A stretch of DNA of 64,000 bases from CAWAMD01 sp963783045 (GCA_963783045.1 CAWAMD010000011.1:1-64000); one strand, 5' to 3'. Counted from the stretch's first letter, positions 38,460-48,622 are shown. Notes: generated from the letters alone by a model not told the origin. Numbers and translations are program-made.

Positions 38460-40358
38460 ATGGGCGACGACAGCGGGTTCCTTCGGCTGCTGCTCGACGA
38501 GGCGTCGGCCGATGCGTTCGAGCGTCCGGTCGCGCTGGCGCAGGCACGCGGTGCGTCCGACGAGGAGATCGCCGCGCTCCGCGAGGACAGCGTCGTGGCC
38601 CTGCGGATCCGGGCGACGCTGCGCGAGCGCCGCCGCCGTGAGGTCGAGCTCGCCGCCCTCTACGAGACCGGCCGCGACCTGATCTCGATCCGCGACGTTG
38701 AGCGGGTGCTGAAGGCGATCGCGCGCCGGGCCCGGCAGCTGCTGGATGCCGATACCGCCTACCTCACCCTCATCGACGAGGAGCGCGGCGACACGTACAT
38801 GCGGGTCACCGAAGGGATGCTGACCGAGGAGTTCAAGCACGTCCGCCTGCCCCTGGGTGTCGGGCTGGGTGGCCTGGTCGCGCAGACGAGCACCCCCTAC
38901 TTCACCTCCAACTACCTCGAGGACCCGCGCTTCGTGCACACCGGCGAGATCGACGGGGTGGTCGGCGGCGAGGAGCTGACGGCGATCCTCGGGGTACCGC
39001 TGCTCGTCGGTGACACGGTCATCGGGGTCCTGTTCACGTCGAACCGGCAGCCGCGGCCGTTCGCCGCCCACGAGGTCAACCTGCTCGCCTCGCTCGCCGC
39101 ACACGCCGCCATCGCGATCGAGAACGCCCGCCTGTTCCAGGAGGCCGAGGACGCACTCGCCGAGCTCCACGACGCCCACGAGCTGCTCCGTGCGCGCAGC
39201 GCGGCCGTCGAGCGCGCCGCCGACGTGCACGAACGGCTCACCCACGTGGTGCTCCAGGGCGGCAGCCTCGACGACGTGGCCGATGCCGTCGTCGGCGTCC
39301 TCGGCGGCGACCTTCGCGTCCTCGACCCCGACGGGCGGCTGCTCGCGGTCGTCGGCACGGTCGACGACCTGGTCGGGGACCGCCGGCCGATGCACGACCC
39401 GCTGTGCGAGGCCCTCGCGCTCGCCGGCGAGTCCGGCCGGAGCGTCGCGGTGCCCGGCGGCTGGGTCACCCCGATCATCAGCGGCGCCGAGAACCTCGGC
39501 GCCCTCGTCCTCACCGGCGTCGGCGACCTCGGCGACGCGGACCTGCGCACGCTCGAGCGCGCCGGGCACGTGACCGCGCTCGTGCTCCTCAAGCAACGCT
39601 CGGTCGCCGAGACGGCGCAACGGCAACGCAGCGAGCTGCTCACCGATCTGCTGACCCGGCCGAAGCGGGATCTCGACGCCCTGCGCCGCGGCGGGCGCGT
39701 GGCCGGTCTGGACCTCGACCGTCCCCACACCGTGGCGGTGGCCTCGGTGGAGGACGAGCGCCAGCGTCTGCTGTCCGTCGCCACCAGGATCGCCCAGGCC
39801 CATCACGGGGTGGCGGGCGAGGTACACGGCACGGTCGTGCTGCTGGTGCCCGGCGACGACGGAGGACGGATCCAGGACAGCCTGCGGTCCGGGCTGCCGC
39901 GGGAGCACGTGACCGCGACCGTCGGCGTCGCCGGTCCGGTGTCGGCACCGGACGCACTCGCCGAGGCCTACGGCCAGGCAGACCGGTGCCGACGGGCGCT
40001 GCTGGCACTCGGTCGGCACGGCCAGATCGCTGCCGCCGAGGAGCTCGGCGTCTACGGCCAGCTGTTCAGCGCCAGCGGCCGCGCCGAGCTCGCCCGGTTC
40101 GTGTCGGCGACGCTCGGCACCGTGCTCGAGTACGACGCCGAGAAGGGCACGGACCTGATCGCCACCCTGCAGGCCTACTTCGACGCGCAGGGCAACGTCA
40201 CCCGGGCGGCCCGGGAACTGCACGTGCACCCGAACACCCTCTACCAGCGCCTCGGAAGGCTCGGCGAGCTCCTCGGTGACGGCTGGCAGGAGGCCGAGCC
40301 GTCCCTGCGGGTGCACCTCGCCCTGCAGGTCCGCCGCCTCGCCGACGCCCTGGGGTGA
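38460..40358 (+). CDS. PucR/CdaR-family GAF-domain transcriptional activator
   Basis: A 632-residue regulator. Residues 55-235 hold a GAF domain (ELAALYETGRDLISIRDVERVLKAIARRARQLLDADTAYLTLIDEERGDTYMRVTEG) and a coiled segment. A central GGDEF-like PucR region follows. The C-terminus LIATLQAYFDAQGNVTRAARELHVHPNTLYQRLGRLGELLGDGWQEAEPSLRVHLALQVRRL is the PucR helix-turn-helix. It is 200 bases upstream of the acyl-CoA ligase and ABC-importer genes in the same direction, and probably controls them in response to their substrate. ATG 38460 has GGGAGG upstream. Confidence 0.87.
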   Translation: MGDDSGFLRLLLDEASADAFERPVALAQARGASDEEIAALREDSVVALRIRATLRERRRREVELAALYETGRDLISIRDVERVLKAIARRARQLLDADTAYLTLIDEERGDTYMRVTEGMLTEEFKHVRLPLGVGLGGLVAQTSTPYFTSNYLEDPRFVHTGEIDGVVGGEELTAILGVPLLVGDTVIGVLFTSNRQPRPFAAHEVNLLASLAAHAAIAIENARLFQEAEDALAELHDAHELLRARSAAVERAADVHERLTHVVLQGGSLDDVADAVVGVLGGDLRVLDPDGRLLAVVGTVDDLVGDRRPMHDPLCEALALAGESGRSVAVPGGWVTPIISGAENLGALVLTGVGDLGDADLRTLERAGHVTALVLLKQRSVAETAQRQRSELLTDLLTRPKRDLDALRRGGRVAGLDLDRPHTVAVASVEDERQRLLSVATRIAQAHHGVAGEVHGTVVLLVPGDDGGRIQDSLRSGLPREHVTATVGVAGPVSAPDALAEAYGQADRCRRALLALGRHGQIAAAEELGVYGQLFSASGRAELARFVSATLGTVLEYDAEKGTDLIATLQAYFDAQGNVTRAARELHVHPNTLYQRLGRLGELLGDGWQEAEPSLRVHLALQVRRLADALG

Positions 40359-40401
40359 GTCGCCGGCGGCGCGCAGCGAAGCGAGCACGCACGGCGCCCT
40401 C

Positions 40402-40440
40402 GGGTCGCCGGGGTCGCCGGGGTCGCCGGGGTCGCCGGGG
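40402..40440. repeat. short 9-base tandem repeat
   Basis: About four copies of GGGTCGCCG in the 205-base space between the regulator and the ligase gene. Nothing else recognised there. Confidence 0.75.
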
Positions 40441-40563
40441 AGTGTGAGATCCACCCACCACACGCCCCGGACGGTGGGCGCCTTGCCCGTAGTCGGTGCT
40501 GCCTGACCCGTCGTAGCGTGCGGATCAGCACATCGGGCGGGGAGCCGAGGGAGGTGGGAGCCG

Positions 40564-42211
40564 GTGCTGATTCGATCTGTCGACGCCACGTACGAGTCGC
40601 TGCGGGCAACGTTCTCGTGGGACCTGCCGGCTCATCTCAACATCGGGGCCGCCTGCGCCGACCGGCAGGACGGCGCCAGCCTCGCCCTGGTCGAGGTCGT
40701 GGACGGCGTCGTCCGTGAGCACACCTTCGGCGCGCTGAGCGAGCAGTCGAACCGGCTCGCGAACGGCCTGCGCCGCCTCGGCGTCACCCGTGGCGACCGG
40801 GTCGCGATCATGGTCCCCCAGGGGCTGACGGCCGGTCTGGCCCATCTGGCCGTCTACAAGCTCGGTGCCGTCGCCGTCCCGCTCACCACGCTGTTCGGAC
40901 CCGACGCCGTCCGCTTCCGGCTCGGGGACAGCGACGCGCGGGCGGTGATCGTGAGCGCGGGTGCGCTCGACGTGCTCGACGAGGTCCGTGCCGACCTGCC
41001 CGGTCTCGCCGTCGTGGTGGACGGGGAGGTGAGCCCGCCGCTGCACCGGCTCGCGGACCTGCTCACCGGACGGGGCGGCCCACCTCGAGGTCGCCGACAC
41101 CACGCCCGATGACCCCGCACTGCTCATCTACACGTCGGGGACGACCGGGGCGCCGAAGGGCGCCCTGCACGGCCACCGGGTCGTCATCGGGCACCTGCCC
41201 GGCTTCGAGCTCATGTACGACTTCTTCCCGCAGGCCGGCGACCGGATGTGGACGCCGGCCGACTGGGCCTGGATCGGCGGGCTCATCGACGCGCTGCTGC
41301 CGACCTGGTTCCACGGGCAGCCGATCGTCGCGGCGCCGCGGGGCGGCTTCGACCCCGAGTGGGCCGTCGCGCTGATGGCCGAGCACCGCGTGCGGGCCAC
41401 GTTCCTCCCGCCGACGGCGCTGAAGCTGCTGCGGGACACCCGGCCGCGCGTGGCCGGGGTCCGGCTGCGTACCGCCATGTCCGGTGGTGAGCCGCTCGGG
41501 GCCGAGATGCTCGAGTGGGGTGAGGAGCACCTCGGCGTCACCGTCAACGAGATCTACGGGCAGACGGAGGCGAACCTCCTCGTCGGCAACAGCGCCGGCG
41601 TCTGGCCGGTCCGCCCCGGCTCCATGGGACGTCCCTACCCCGGCCACGACGTGGCCGTGATCGACCCCGACGGCCAGCCGCTGCCGCCCGGACGCGAGGG
41701 CGAGATCGCACTGCGCCTGCCGGACCCGGTCGCCATGATCGCCTACTGGCACAACGAGGCCGCCACCGCGGAGAAGACCCGTGACGGCTGGCTGCGCACG
41801 GGCGACATGGGCACGGTCGACGACGACGGCTACCTGTGGTTCGTGGCCCGCCGCGACGACGTGATCATCTCGGCCGGCTACCGCATCGGACCGGCGGAGA
41901 TCGAGGAATGCCTCATCGGGCACCCGGCGGTCGCGATGGCGGCGGCCATCGGCGTGCCCGACGAGGTCCGGGGCCAGGTCGTGAAGGCGTTCGTCCAGCT
42001 CGTCGACGGCGAGGAGCCCTCGCAGGCCCTCGTCGGCGAGCTGCAGCAGCGTGTGCGCAGCCGCCTGGCGGCGTACGAGTACCCGCGAGAGATCGAGTTC
42101 GTGGCCGAGCTACCGCTGACGACGACCGGGAAGATCCGGCGTCTGGCGCTGCGGGAGCGTGATCAGCAGGAACGGGACGACCCACCGACGGGTCGGTCCG
42201 AGGGGGCATGA
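40564..42211 (+). CDS. acyl-CoA synthetase, AMP-forming, medium-chain type (frameshifted)
   Basis: Activates a carboxylic acid to its CoA thioester with ATP. The adenylation P-loop is LLIYTSGTTGAPKGALHGHR; further motifs are YGQTEANLLVGNS, GWLRTGDMG and the catalytic Lys region LPLTTTGKIRRLALRER. One extra base near 41077 splits the gene between LADLLTGRG and AHLEVADTTPDDPAL. Corrected length about 548 aa, normal. GTG 40564 follows GGGAGG. It heads a run of six close genes including an ABC importer, so substrate uptake and activation appear coupled. Acetoacetyl, medium-chain or aromatic acids are possible substrates. Confidence 0.87.
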
Positions 42212-42237
42212 GCCCCATGGCGCACAAAGGAGCGACC

Positions 42238-43584
42238 GTGCACGTGACGACCAGCATCAGCCGGTGGCGAGTGAGGCGGCTGACGCCGCTGGTGCTCGCG
42301 CTGGCCCTGAGCCTCCTCGCCGCAGCCTGTGGCGGCGGTGGCGTCGAGGGCCAGAGCTCGGAGAGCGAGGCCGCGACCGGCGGGACGAGCGAGACCACGG
42401 CTGCCAGCGAGACGACCTCGTCGGGCGGCGGTGGTGCGACGAGCGACGAGGGACCGATCAAGATCGGCATGGCCACGGCCCTGTCGGGATCGATCGCCCT
42501 GTTCGGTCAGGCCAACAAGCAGGCTGCCCAGCTGGCGGTCGATCAGCTCAACGCCGACGGCGGGGTGCTCGGTCGGCAGGTCGAGCTGATCGTGAAGGAC
42601 AGCCAGGCGAAGCCCGAGGTCGGTGCCCAGCTCGCCCGCGACATGATCATCTCCGACGGCATCTCGGCGCTGCTCGGCCCGGTGTCGTCCGCCGTCGCTC
42701 TGGCCGAGACGGAGGTCTCGAAGGAGCGCAAGGTCCCCTTCATCATCCACACCTCCAACACCGAGGCGCTGACCGTCGATCAGTTCCAGAAGTACCTCGT
42801 GTCGGTCGTTCCCAACACCCGCATGGAGGCCAAGGCACAGGGCGTCGACCTGGCGAGCAGCCAGTACACGAAGTGGGCGACGATCGCCCCGAACTACGAG
42901 TTCGGTCAGCGGCAGACCGGCACGTTCGTGGACACGCTGAAGGAGAACAACGCCAAGGCCCAGATCGTCGAGCAGCAGTGGCCGGAGCTCGGCGAGAGCG
43001 ACTACCAGCCGTTCATCACGTCGATCCTGTCGGCGAAGCCCGAGGCGGTCTACTCGCCGCTGTTCGCCGGCGACCTCGTGACCTTCACGAAGCAGGCCGC
43101 GAACCTCGGCTTCTTCGACCAGGTGTACTTCACGGCGCTGTACGAGACCGACGCGCTGCGCGAGCTCGGCGACTCGGTGGACCTCGAGGGCGTGCGGGCC
43201 TACTCCCGGTGCCCGTTCACGATCGACACGCCCCAGATGAAGGAGTTCGTGCAGACGTTCAAGGACAAGTACGACACCGTGCCCTCCGACTGGGCCTGCA
43301 TGGCCTACGACGCCGTGAACGTGTGGGCGCAGATCGTCGAGAAGAACGGGAGCCTCGATGCCGACCAGTTCGCGGAGACGGCCGGCGGGTTCAAGTTCAC
43401 GTCCCTGCGTGGGGACACCGAGATCCGCGAGATCGACCACCAGGCGGCCGTGGCCTCCTACATCGGTGAGCTGACGTTCGACAAGGACCTCGGCTTCTAC
43501 GTCTACGGCAACATCAACGCGGTCCCGGCGGAGCAGACCTGGCTCTCGCCCGACGAGGTCACGAAGGCACGGGGCGGTAGCTGA
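42238..43584 (+). CDS. ABC importer substrate-binding lipoprotein, LivJ/UrtA type
   Basis: A 448-residue periplasmic-type binding lipoprotein for hydrophobic amino acids or carboxylates. Signal peptide LTPLVLALALSLLAAAC with the lipobox Cys, then a Gly/Ser/Thr linker, then a type I periplasmic binding fold: GPIKIGMATALSGSIALFGQANKQAAQLAVDQLNADGGVLGRQVELIVKDSQAKPE, VSSAVALAETEVSKERKVPFI, APNYEFGQRQ. GTG 42238 is chosen over ATG 42208 because AAAGGAG lies 5 bases ahead. The product binds the ligand for the LivH/M/G/F genes that follow. Confidence 0.9.
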   Translation: MHVTTSISRWRVRRLTPLVLALALSLLAAACGGGGVEGQSSESEAATGGTSETTAASETTSSGGGGATSDEGPIKIGMATALSGSIALFGQANKQAAQLAVDQLNADGGVLGRQVELIVKDSQAKPEVGAQLARDMIISDGISALLGPVSSAVALAETEVSKERKVPFIIHTSNTEALTVDQFQKYLVSVVPNTRMEAKAQGVDLASSQYTKWATIAPNYEFGQRQTGTFVDTLKENNAKAQIVEQQWPELGESDYQPFITSILSAKPEAVYSPLFAGDLVTFTKQAANLGFFDQVYFTALYETDALRELGDSVDLEGVRAYSRCPFTIDTPQMKEFVQTFKDKYDTVPSDWACMAYDAVNVWAQIVEKNGSLDADQFAETAGGFKFTSLRGDTEIREIDHQAAVASYIGELTFDKDLGFYVYGNINAVPAEQTWLSPDEVTKARGGS

Positions 43585-43593
43585 CCGACCCGG

Positions 43594-43622
43594 GCGGGGC
43601 GGGCCGCCACGGCCCGCCCCGC
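43594..43622 (+). terminator. strong hairpin between binding-protein and permease genes
   Basis: A 12-bp perfect stem GCGGGGCGGGCC (43594-43605) with GGCCCGCCCCGC (43611-43622) and a 5-base loop. Such hairpins after binding-protein genes often stabilise the upstream mRNA and partly stop read-through, giving more binding protein than permease. Confidence 0.7.
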
Positions 43623-43654
43623 TTGCCGTCGCACGGCACGCCAAGGAGGCACGA

Positions 43655-44533
43655 GTGGACGCGCAGGCCTTCCTGCTGCAGCTCCTCACCGGGCTGTCCC
43701 GCGCCGCGATCCTGTTCATCGTCGCGTCGGGACTGAGCCTGGTGTTCGGCGCCCTGCGGATCGTCAACATCGCCCACGGCTCGTTCTACATGGTCGGCGC
43801 GTTCGCGTCGGTGACGATCGCGAAGACGCTGGGTGGCATGGCCGGGTTCGTCCTGGCCGCGGTGGCCGCGCCGCTGATCGTCGCGGCGTTGGCCGCGCTG
43901 GTCGAGTTCGTCGCGCTGCGTCGGCTCTACGAGGCGGAGCACCTGCTCCAGCTGCTCGCGACCTTCGCGTTCGTCCTCATCGTCGCCGACGCGGTCCAGT
44001 GGCTGTGGGGCGAGCGGCCGAAGTCGGTCGCCCAGCCGCGCCTCATCGGCGGTGCCATGGACATCGGCGGGGTGATCTTCCCCCGCTACGGCATCTTCCT
44101 CATCGGTGTCGCCGTCGTCCTCGCCCTCGCGCTCTGGCTGCTGATGGCGCGGACCGGCCTCGGCCGGGACATCCGCGCCGCCGTGTCCGATCCCGAGATG
44201 CTGCGGATGGTCGGCGTGAACGTGCCGCTGCTGTTCACGGTCGTCTTCGCGGTCGGCGGCGGGCTCGCCGGACTCGGCGGGATGCTCGCCGCACCGCAGT
44301 CGACGGCGCATCTCGGTATGGACGTCGACATCATCGTGGAGTCCTTCGCGGTCGTGATCATCGGCGGGCTCGGCAGCCTGCTCGGCACCGCGGTCGGGGC
44401 CCTGCTCGTCGGGGTGACCTTCGCCTTCGGGATCCAGTTCTTCCCGCACGCCGCTCTCGCCATCGTCTTCGTCGTCATGGTCGCGGTGCTCGTGTGGCGC
44501 CCCTGGGGGCTGTTCGGAGTGCCGGAACGATGA
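43655..44533 (+). CDS. livH: ABC importer permease, LivH type
   Basis: A 292-residue inner-membrane permease with about eight hydrophobic helices. The start LLTGLSRAAILFIVASGLSLVFGALRIVNIAHGSFYMVGAF and the inner loop GLGRDIRAAVSDPEMLRMVGVNVPLLFTVVFAVGGGLAGLGGMLA (contact with the ATPase) are LivH hallmarks. GTG 43655 follows AAGGAGG. Its 3' end overlaps livM as ATGA. Confidence 0.93.
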   Translation: MDAQAFLLQLLTGLSRAAILFIVASGLSLVFGALRIVNIAHGSFYMVGAFASVTIAKTLGGMAGFVLAAVAAPLIVAALAALVEFVALRRLYEAEHLLQLLATFAFVLIVADAVQWLWGERPKSVAQPRLIGGAMDIGGVIFPRYGIFLIGVAVVLALALWLLMARTGLGRDIRAAVSDPEMLRMVGVNVPLLFTVVFAVGGGLAGLGGMLAAPQSTAHLGMDVDIIVESFAVVIIGGLGSLLGTAVGALLVGVTFAFGIQFFPHAALAIVFVVMVAVLVWRPWGLFGVPER

Positions 44534-45531
44534 AGCTGCTCACGAAGCTCCCCGTCGGCTGGGCCCTCGCGGCCCTCGCGGCCGTCATCGCCCCGCTGCT
44601 GGTCGGCGAGCGTCAGGAGTTCGTCCTGATGTCCGTCCTCGTGCTGGCGGTGTTCGCGACCTCGTTCAACGTCCTGCTCGGCTACACGGGCCTCGTGTCG
44701 TTCGCCCACGCGTCCTACTACGGGGTGGGCGCATACACCGTGGCCCTGCTGGCCCTGCACCTGGGCATGTCCCCCATCGTGGGGCTGCTGCTCTCCCCGC
44801 TGGTCGCCGGCGCCATCGCCTACGTGACGGGGCTCGTCGCCCTGCGCGCCACCCGGCTCTACTTCGCGCTGCTGACCCTGGCCCTCGGGCAGCTGCTGTT
44901 CCTGATCACCTTCCAGTGGCGGTCGCTGACCCACGGCGACGACGGCGTCCACGGGATCGTGCTGCCGCCGGCCCTCGACCCCACCCTCAACCGGTACTAC
45001 TTCATCCTCGTGATGGCGGCCATCGCCCTGGTCGTGCTCGGGCTCGTCATGCGCTCCCCCTTCGGCGCGACGCTGCGGGCCATCCGGGAGAACCGCGAGC
45101 GCACCGGCTTCCTCGGCATCAAGGTGAAGCGCTACGAGCTGGCCGCCTTCACCCTCGGCGGGGCGTTCGCCGGGTGGGCCGGCGCGATGTACGCCATCTT
45201 CGACCGGCAGGCCTTCCCGCAGCTGATGCACTGGACCACGTCGGCCGAGCCGATCTTCGTCACCCTCATCGGCGGGCTGTCGAGCTTCGCCGGCCCGACC
45301 GTCGGGGCGGTCGTGTTCGGGCTGCTGCGCGACTACATCACCCGGAACATCCACTACTGGCAGGCGGTGCTCGGCATCGTGCTGCTGCTGATCATCCTCT
45401 TCCTGCCCGGCGGCCTCGTGGAGGGCTTCCGGCGCCTCGTCGCCCTGGTACGGCCCGACCGCGACCGCACCGACCCGGCGCCGACCGGCGACACCCGGCA
45501 GGCACCGGCCACCACCCGGGAGGGCTCCTGA
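44530..45531 (+). CDS. livM: ABC importer permease, LivM type
   Basis: A 333-residue membrane protein with about nine to ten helices and the LivM signatures ATSFNVLLGYTGLVSFAHASYYGVGAY, RAIRENRERTGFLGIKVKRYELAAFTLGGAFAGWAGAMYA and PIFVTLIGGLSSFAGPTVGAVVFGLL. A polar tail of about 35 residues follows. Overlaps livH by 4 bases and livG by 1 base. Together with LivH it forms the transmembrane channel. Confidence 0.93.
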   Translation: MKLLTKLPVGWALAALAAVIAPLLVGERQEFVLMSVLVLAVFATSFNVLLGYTGLVSFAHASYYGVGAYTVALLALHLGMSPIVGLLLSPLVAGAIAYVTGLVALRATRLYFALLTLALGQLLFLITFQWRSLTHGDDGVHGIVLPPALDPTLNRYYFILVMAAIALVVLGLVMRSPFGATLRAIRENRERTGFLGIKVKRYELAAFTLGGAFAGWAGAMYAIFDRQAFPQLMHWTTSAEPIFVTLIGGLSSFAGPTVGAVVFGLLRDYITRNIHYWQAVLGIVLLLIILFLPGGLVEGFRRLVALVRPDRDRTDPAPTGDTRQAPATTREGS

Positions 45532-46274
45532 TGGCGCTGCTGGAGGTGCGGGGACTGCGCAAGCGGTTCGGGGGCCTGCAGGCCGTCGACGGGGTCGACC
45601 TGCTCGTCGAACCCAAGGAGCTGCGGGCCGTCATCGGCCCGAACGGCGCCGGCAAGACGACCCTCTTCAACCTGGTCACCGGCTACTTCCGGCCGGATGC
45701 CGGCACGGTCACCTTCGACGGTGCCGACATCACCGGCCTGCCGACCTACCGGATCGCCCGCGCCGGGATCGGCCGCGCCTTCCAGATCACGAGCATCTTC
45801 GGCGGGCTGACCGTGCACGAGAACGTCCGGCTCGGGATCATCGCGCGCCGCGGCGAGTCGAGCCGGGCCTACGGCAGCGTCGCCGGCCTGCACGCGACGG
45901 AGGTCGGTGAGATCCTCGACGACGTGAGGCTGCGAGAGGTCGAGCACGCACGCGCAGGCAACCTCTCCCACGGCGACCAGCGGGCGCTCGAGCTGGCGAT
46001 CAGCCTGGCGCTCGAACCGAAGCTGCTCCTGCTCGACGAGCCCACAGCCGGCATGGCGCCCGAGGAGACGCGACGGACGATGGACCTCGTTCGCCGGATC
46101 GCGGCCGACCGGGCCCTCACGGTGCTGTTCTGCGAGCACGACATGGAGGTCGTGTTCGGCACCGCGGACCGCATCCTCGTGATGCACCAGGGCCGCCCCC
46201 TCGCCGAGGGGACACCCGACGAGGTCCGCAGCGACCCCGAGGTCAAGCGCGTCTACCTGGGGAGCGACGAGTGA
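45531..46274 (+). CDS. livG: ABC importer ATP-binding subunit, LivG type
   Basis: A 247-residue ATPase. Walker A is GPNGAGKTT, Q-loop FQITSIFGGLTVHENVRLG, signature LSHGDQRALELAISLAL, Walker B LLLLDEPTAGMAPEE and H-loop CEHDMEVVF. The signature reads LSHGDQ rather than LSGGQQ, as found in some LivG proteins (LSYGQQ-like). Overlaps livM (TGATG) and livF. Confidence 0.93.
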   Translation: MALLEVRGLRKRFGGLQAVDGVDLLVEPKELRAVIGPNGAGKTTLFNLVTGYFRPDAGTVTFDGADITGLPTYRIARAGIGRAFQITSIFGGLTVHENVRLGIIARRGESSRAYGSVAGLHATEVGEILDDVRLREVEHARAGNLSHGDQRALELAISLALEPKLLLLDEPTAGMAPEETRRTMDLVRRIAADRALTVLFCEHDMEVVFGTADRILVMHQGRPLAEGTPDEVRSDPEVKRVYLGSDE

Positions 46275-46969
46275 TGCTGACCGTCCGCGGACTCAACGCC
46301 TACTACGGCGCCAGCCACGTCCTGCACGACCTGTCCATGGAGGTCCGGCAGGGCGAGCTCGTCGCGCTGCTCGGCCGGAACGGCGCCGGCAAGACCACGA
46401 CGTTCGCCGCCCTCATGGGGCTGGTGACGACCCGCAGCGGCGAGATCGTGGTCGGCGACGAGCGGCTCGACGACCGCTCCACCTACCGCCGGTCGCGGGC
46501 GGGCCTGAGCCTGGTGCCCTCCGGCGCGCGGGTCTTCGCGAACCTCACCGTGCGCGAGAACCTCGAGGTGGTGCGCGCCAGGTCGGTCGACGAGGGCGGC
46601 TGGACCATCACGCGGGTCTACGAGGCGTTTCCGAAGCTCGGGGACCTGCGGGAGGCCATGGCCGGGAACCTCTCGGGCGGCGAGCGGCAGATGCTGGCCG
46701 TCGGTCGCGGGCTCATGGCGAACCCGAAGGTGCTGCTCCTCGACGAGCCCTCCGAAGGGCTCGCCCCGGTCGTGCTGCAGGAGATCGGGCGACTCATGAA
46801 ACGCCTCCGCGAGACCGGACTCACGATGGTCCTCGCCGAGCAGAACCACCGGTGGGCGCTGCGCTACGCCGATCGCGCCTACCTCATCGAGAAGGGCCAG
46901 ATCCGTCACGAGGCGGCTGCCGACGAGCTCGAGGGCAGCGAGGCGCTGCAGCGCTACCTGGGTGTGTAG
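46274..46969 (+). CDS. livF: ABC importer ATP-binding subunit, LivF type
   Basis: A 231-residue ATPase, partner of LivG. LLGRNGAGKTTTFAALMGL is Walker A, NLSGGERQMLAVGRGLMANPKVLLLDEPSEGLAPVVL is the signature plus Walker B, and LAEQNHRWALRYADRAYLIEKGQI is the H-loop region. ATG 46274 gives a TGATG overlap with livG; the GTG at 46271 is a weaker alternative. Confidence 0.93.
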   Translation: MLTVRGLNAYYGASHVLHDLSMEVRQGELVALLGRNGAGKTTTFAALMGLVTTRSGEIVVGDERLDDRSTYRRSRAGLSLVPSGARVFANLTVRENLEVVRARSVDEGGWTITRVYEAFPKLGDLREAMAGNLSGGERQMLAVGRGLMANPKVLLLDEPSEGLAPVVLQEIGRLMKRLRETGLTMVLAEQNHRWALRYADRAYLIEKGQIRHEAAADELEGSEALQRYLGV

Positions 46970-46999
46970 GGCCGCGCTGCCGGCCGCGAAGGAGACGAC

Positions 47000-48622
47000 G
47001 TGACCATCCCGGGCCTCATGCAGAACACCCCCCTGACGCTGCACTCGATCTTCGAGCGCATGCGGACCCTGTACGCCGACGGGCAGGTGATCGCGCCCGA
47101 GGGACGGTTCACCTACGGCGAGCTCGCCGACCGGATCCTGCGGCTGTGCACCGCGCTGACCGACGACCTCGGCGTGCGACCGGGCGACCGGGTCGCGACC
47201 TTCGCCTACAACTCGGCGCGTCACTTCGAGCTGTACTGGGCCGTCCCGCTCGTCGGGGCGGTGCTGCACACGATCAACGTGCGGCTGCACGCCGAGCAGA
47301 TCGCCTACATCGCGAACCATGCCGAAGATCGCGTGCTCTTCTTCGACGCCGAGCTCGGCGGGCAGGTCCGCGGCTTCGCGGACCGCCTCGGGACCGTCGA
47401 GGCCTACGTCCGGATGGGTGCCGACGCGGCGGGTGGCAGCGACGCGACGGCGCTGCCGAACCTGCACGACCACGACGAGCTGGTCGCCTCCTCGCAGCCG
47501 CTCGATCGGCTTCCCACCGTCGAGGACAGCGCCGCGATGGGCCTGTGCTACACGTCCGGGACGACCGGCATGCCGAAGGGCGTGCTGTACTCGCACCGGG
47601 CCATGTGGCTGCACTCGCTCGCGGCCTCGATGGCCGACCACATCGGCCTGCGGGAGCTCGACCGGGTGTTCCCGATCGTCCCGATGTTCCACGCGTTCGC
47701 GTGGTCGCTGCCCTACGCCGCTCCCACGACCGGCGCCGACCTGGTCCTGCACGGGTCGGACAGCTCCGCGGAGCACCTCGCCGGCCTCATCGACGAGCAC
47801 CGGATCACCGTCGCGGCCGGCGTCCCGACCATCTGGAAGATGTGTCTGCCGCTGCTCCGGGACGGCACCGCCGACCCGTCGTCGCTGCGCCTGGTCTTCG
47901 TCGGCGGCTCCGCCTCCCCGAAGGCGCTCATCGAGGCCTACGACGACCTCGGCATCGAGTACCTGCAGGTCTGGGGCATGACCGAGACCGGACCGCTGGC
48001 ATCGGCCGCACGCCCGCGTCGGCGCCACCAGGGACTCGACCGCGACGCCCTGCTGACCGTGAAGGAGAAGACGGGGACGATCTTCGCGGGGCTCGAGGCC
48101 CGGATCACCGACCCGCAGGGCACGCCCCTGCCGTGGGACGGCGAGACCGTCGGCGAGCTCGAGGTCCGCGGGCCCTGGATCGCCTCCGCCTACTACCGCA
48201 ACGAGGACGCCCGGGACCGCTTCAACGACGGGTGGCTGCGCACCGGCAACGTCGCCTCCATGGAGTACGACGGGTTCTTCCGGATCGTGGACCGCGCGAA
48301 GGACCTGGTGAAGTCCGGGGGCGAGTGGATCTCGTCGGTCGAGCTCGAGGGCGAGATCCTCGCCCATCCGAAGGTCGCGGACGCCGCGGTCGTCGGGGTG
48401 CCGTCGCGCAAGTGGGACGAGCGCCCCGTCGCGCTCGTGGTGTCCGAGGACCCGGCCGATCCGCCGACGCTCGAGGAGATCCGCGCGTTCCTCGCCGACC
48501 GGGTGGCGAGGTGGTGGCTGCCCGACGAGCTGCGCGTCCTCGAGGAGATCCCGAAGACGAGCGTGGGCAAGATCGACAAGAAGGTCATCCGCGACCAGCT
48601 CGGGGAGATGGTGCTCCCCTAG
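47000..48622 (+). CDS. long-chain fatty-acid-CoA ligase, FadD type
   Basis: A 540-residue AMP-forming ligase. CYTSGTTGMPKGVLYSHR is the P-loop, FPIVPMFHAFAWSLPY and GTIFAGLEARITD are typical of the medium/long-chain fatty acyl group, VWGMTETGPL is the A5 motif, and VKSGGEWISSVELEGEI plus KTSVGKIDKKVIRDQL hold the C-terminal domain residues, with catalytic Lys in SVGKIDKK. GTG 47000 follows AAGGAG. Downstream of the importer, 30 bases after livF, suggesting the transported acid is activated here. Its last 38 bases overlap the 3' end of the convergent SfsA gene. Confidence 0.9.
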   Translation: MTIPGLMQNTPLTLHSIFERMRTLYADGQVIAPEGRFTYGELADRILRLCTALTDDLGVRPGDRVATFAYNSARHFELYWAVPLVGAVLHTINVRLHAEQIAYIANHAEDRVLFFDAELGGQVRGFADRLGTVEAYVRMGADAAGGSDATALPNLHDHDELVASSQPLDRLPTVEDSAAMGLCYTSGTTGMPKGVLYSHRAMWLHSLAASMADHIGLRELDRVFPIVPMFHAFAWSLPYAAPTTGADLVLHGSDSSAEHLAGLIDEHRITVAAGVPTIWKMCLPLLRDGTADPSSLRLVFVGGSASPKALIEAYDDLGIEYLQVWGMTETGPLASAARPRRRHQGLDRDALLTVKEKTGTIFAGLEARITDPQGTPLPWDGETVGELEVRGPWIASAYYRNEDARDRFNDGWLRTGNVASMEYDGFFRIVDRAKDLVKSGGEWISSVELEGEILAHPKVADAAVVGVPSRKWDERPVALVVSEDPADPPTLEEIRAFLADRVARWWLPDELRVLEEIPKTSVGKIDKKVIRDQLGEMVLP

